DNA of 64,000 nt from Azospirillum sp. SYSU D00513 (GTDB lineage: Bacteria; Pseudomonadota; Alphaproteobacteria; Azospirillales; Azospirillaceae), in contig NZ_JAFIQV010000028.1 in NCBI RefSeq assembly GCF_017356015.1, positions 43,496-107,495 on the forward strand, given 5' to 3'. The notes under the pieces were generated by a model. That model ran no database searches. It had not been told where the DNA came from and saw nothing but the letters and a program-made list of their open reading frames with translations. The position numbers and the translations under genes are program-made. Shown here in pieces: positions 60,959 through 64,000 of this stretch; position 1 is the first letter of the stretch; each line of letters starts with the position of its first letter.

Positions 60959-61249
60959 ATGAAGTTCCGTCCGCTGCACGACCGCGTCGTCGTCAAGCGC
61001 CTGGAGTCCGACACCAAGACCAAGGGCGGGATCATCATCCCCGACACCGCCAAGGAAAAGCCCCAGGAGGGCGAGGTGATCGCGGTCGGTGCCGGCGCGC
61101 GTGACGAGAGCGGCAAGATCGTCGCGCTGGACGTGAAGGCGGGCGACCGCGTTCTGTTCGGCAAGTGGTCGGGCACCGAGGTGAAGATCGAGGGCCAGGA
61201 TTTCCTGATCATGAAGGAATCCGACATCATGGGCATCGTCGAGGCCTGA
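60959..61249 (+). CDS. groS: Co-chaperonin GroES
   Basis: A 96-residue Hsp10 that caps the GroEL folding chamber. MKFRPLHDRVVVKRLESDTK, the mobile loop KTKGGIIIPDTAKEKPQEGE and the C-terminal DIMGIVEA are standard. A GAGGAGG site precedes the ATG. It is the first gene of the groESL operon, with groEL starting 49 bases downstream. Confidence 0.98.
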   Translation: MKFRPLHDRVVVKRLESDTKTKGGIIIPDTAKEKPQEGEVIAVGAGARDESGKIVALDVKAGDRVLFGKWSGTEVKIEGQDFLIMKESDIMGIVEA

Positions 61250-61298
61250 GGCTTCCGTCCCATCCGATCTGAATATCCGAAGTCAAAGGAATCGAGAC

Positions 61299-62942
<1,644 letters not shown>

Positions 62943-62973
62943 TCGAAGCCCGTTCGCACACACCGAACGACGG

Positions 62974-63004
62974 AAGGGCGGCCCCTCGGGGCCGCCCTTT
63001 TGTT
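62974..63004 (+). terminator. Intrinsic terminator of groESL
   Basis: AAGGGCGGCCCC-TC-GGGGCCGCCCTT is a twelve-base stem followed by TTTGTTTG. The group II intron begins within a few bases of this T-run. Confidence 0.9.
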
Positions 63005-63006
63005 TG

Positions 63007-64000
63007 GTGCGCCCAGCATGGGCGTTCTCTTGTGGGTGGAAGTCCCATCGTAAGCTGATCACGGCGAGCGAAGTGAAGCGCAACTGCGGAAGGGCGACCG
63101 ACCGTGGGGAGGAAGCGTGGATCGAAGCCGCGGGCCGATGAACAAGAACCGGATATGAGGCGCTGCCGACCAGGGCGAGCGGGCCAATGACCGCGAAGCT
63201 CTCGTGATCAAGGGGAAGCGGCGTAGATCCGGCGGTCGTGCGGTGACGGAGAGCGTTCTTACCTGGGGAGATCCCGCCTTGCGCCTGAAAGGGCGACGGC
63301 GTCGAGCCGGAGCGGGAAGTCAGCAGAGGCCATAGTAGGGAGCGGCGTGGCCGCGACCGAAGGGCCGAACGAGGGAGAGTGGAGTTCGCCCGACGATGTG
63401 GAAGGCCAGGCGTCAGATGCCGGAGCAATCCGGGAGGGGGGAAAGGAGGGCGGGTGAAGCCCGTCCGGAGGCCCGCCTTGACGAAGCCGACCACCCGCGC
63501 CGGGGCACGGACGCCATGGGGCCGGGGCTGCTCGACGCGGCCCTGGCGCGAGAGAACCTCTTGCGGGCATTGAAGAAGGTGCGGGCCAACGGGGGAGCCG
63601 CCGGGGTGGACGGGCTGGACATCGACCAGACCGCCGAACGGCTGAAAACCCACTGGCCGGCCATCCGCGACCGCCTGCGGGAGGGGACGTACCGGCCACA
63701 GCCGGTGCGTCGCGTGATGATCCCCAAGCCGGGGGGCGGCGAGCGCGAGCTTGGCATCCCCACGGTGACGGACCGCCTGATCCAACAGGCGGTGCTGCAA
63801 GTTCTCCAGCCGATCCTCGATCCCGGCTTCAGCGATCACAGCTATGGCTTCCGGCCTGGTCGGAGCGCGCACGATGCCGTCCTTGCGGCGCAAGGCTTCG
63901 TGCAGTCCGGCCGCCGGATCGTCGTGGATGTGGACCTGGAGAAGTTCTTCGACCGGGTGGACCACGACATCCTGATCGACCGCCTGTCCAGGAAGGTCCC
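63007..64000 (+). mobile_element. Group II intron, class C-like (5' part; runs off the window)
   Basis: The RNA part starts with GTGCGCCC, the typical GTGYG 5' end, and shows AAGTCCCATCG, ATATGAGGC, TTCTTACCTGGGGAG and GAAGTCAGCAGA in the order and spacing of the class IIC intron from Oceanobacillus as I remember it. The reverse transcriptase frame lies in domain IV. The position, right after a terminator hairpin, is the known preference of class C introns. The 3' end, with domains V and VI, lies beyond 64000. Confidence 0.85.
63417..64000 (+). CDS. Group II intron reverse transcriptase/maturase (partial)
   Basis: The frame is open to the window end (194 residues seen). It shows ANGGAAGVDGLDI, MIPKPGGGERELGIPTVTDR with LIQQAVLQVL (RT-1/2), HSYGFRPGRSAHDAV (RT-2a), and VVDVDLEKFFDRVDHDIL (RT-3, with the first catalytic aspartates). 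The YADD motif, maturase domain X and any endonuclease domain are outside the window. The start is uncertain: an ATG at 63417, or one at 63516; the intervening frame reads as coding. The protein promotes splicing and retrotransposition of the intron. Confidence 0.9.
   Translation, partial: MPEQSGRGERRAGEARPEARLDEADHPRRGTDAMGPGLLDAALARENLLRALKKVRANGGAAGVDGLDIDQTAERLKTHWPAIRDRLREGTYRPQPVRRVMIPKPGGGERELGIPTVTDRLIQQAVLQVLQPILDPGFSDHSYGFRPGRSAHDAVLAAQGFVQSGRRIVVDVDLEKFFDRVDHDILIDRLSRKV

Overview
The window looks like a chromosomal segment of a high-GC alphaproteobacterium, most likely an Azospirillum-type member of the Rhodospirillales. The reasons are strong G/C bias at third codon positions, an alphaproteobacterial gene set (ctaA next to usg, a CIRCE-controlled groESL, a fatty-acyl XRE regulator, an intracellular PHA depolymerase, GH17 glucan enzyme), and a heavy load of PAS, receiver and cyclic-di-GMP signalling proteins. 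The genus is inferred from protein character only; no 16S gene is present.

Layout. 0-5.6 kb: a stand-alone receiver, a di-haem peroxidase, decayed gene remnants, an isochorismatase-like hydrolase, a metallo-beta-lactamase-fold hydrolase and a GlxA-type AraC regulator. 5.6-13.7 kb is a signalling block: a CheR/PAS protein with a tandem coiled coil, a Crp/Fnr regulator, a receiver, a HicB-like protein, and a translationally coupled operon of histidine kinase, KaiC-like double ATPase and receiver. 13.7-15.9 kb is a 2.1-kb cassette bounded by a tRNA-Leu gene and a copy of its 3' part. It holds three overlapping genes: an HsdS C-terminal piece, a PD-(D/E)XK-like nuclease and an unrecognised protein. 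This is the best candidate here for a new accessory (perhaps defence) system. 16-31 kb is mostly housekeeping: CinA-domain protein, map, radC, HxlR-fabF, a large GGDEF-EAL protein, purB, rlpA and ribF, followed by an unusual leader region ahead of a 31-residue gene.

31-49 kb: a 566-residue unknown, gpt, tRNA-Arg, stress-type ferritin-like proteins, an old yellow enzyme, an unusual SDR opposite a LysR gene, a molybdopterin oxidoreductase, an MscS channel, a membrane-bound GH17 enzyme, ferredoxin-NADP reductase and an XRE/fatty-acyl regulator. 49-59 kb: a DJ-1/PfpI paralogue without its catalytic pair, a divergent peptide-type ABC transporter, a phospholipase D-VTT fusion coupled to an EEP phosphodiesterase, phaZ, and a toxin-antitoxin cluster. 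59-64 kb: ctaA, usg, groES-groEL with heat-shock control signals, and a group II intron inserted just after the groEL terminator. Its reverse transcriptase runs off the window.

A family of palindromic intergenic repeats (GTCATCCCCGCG... arms) occurs at about 10.2, 10.4, 26.2-26.4, 43.7 and 46.8 kb. No CRISPR array, rRNA operon, prophage or integrase gene was seen.
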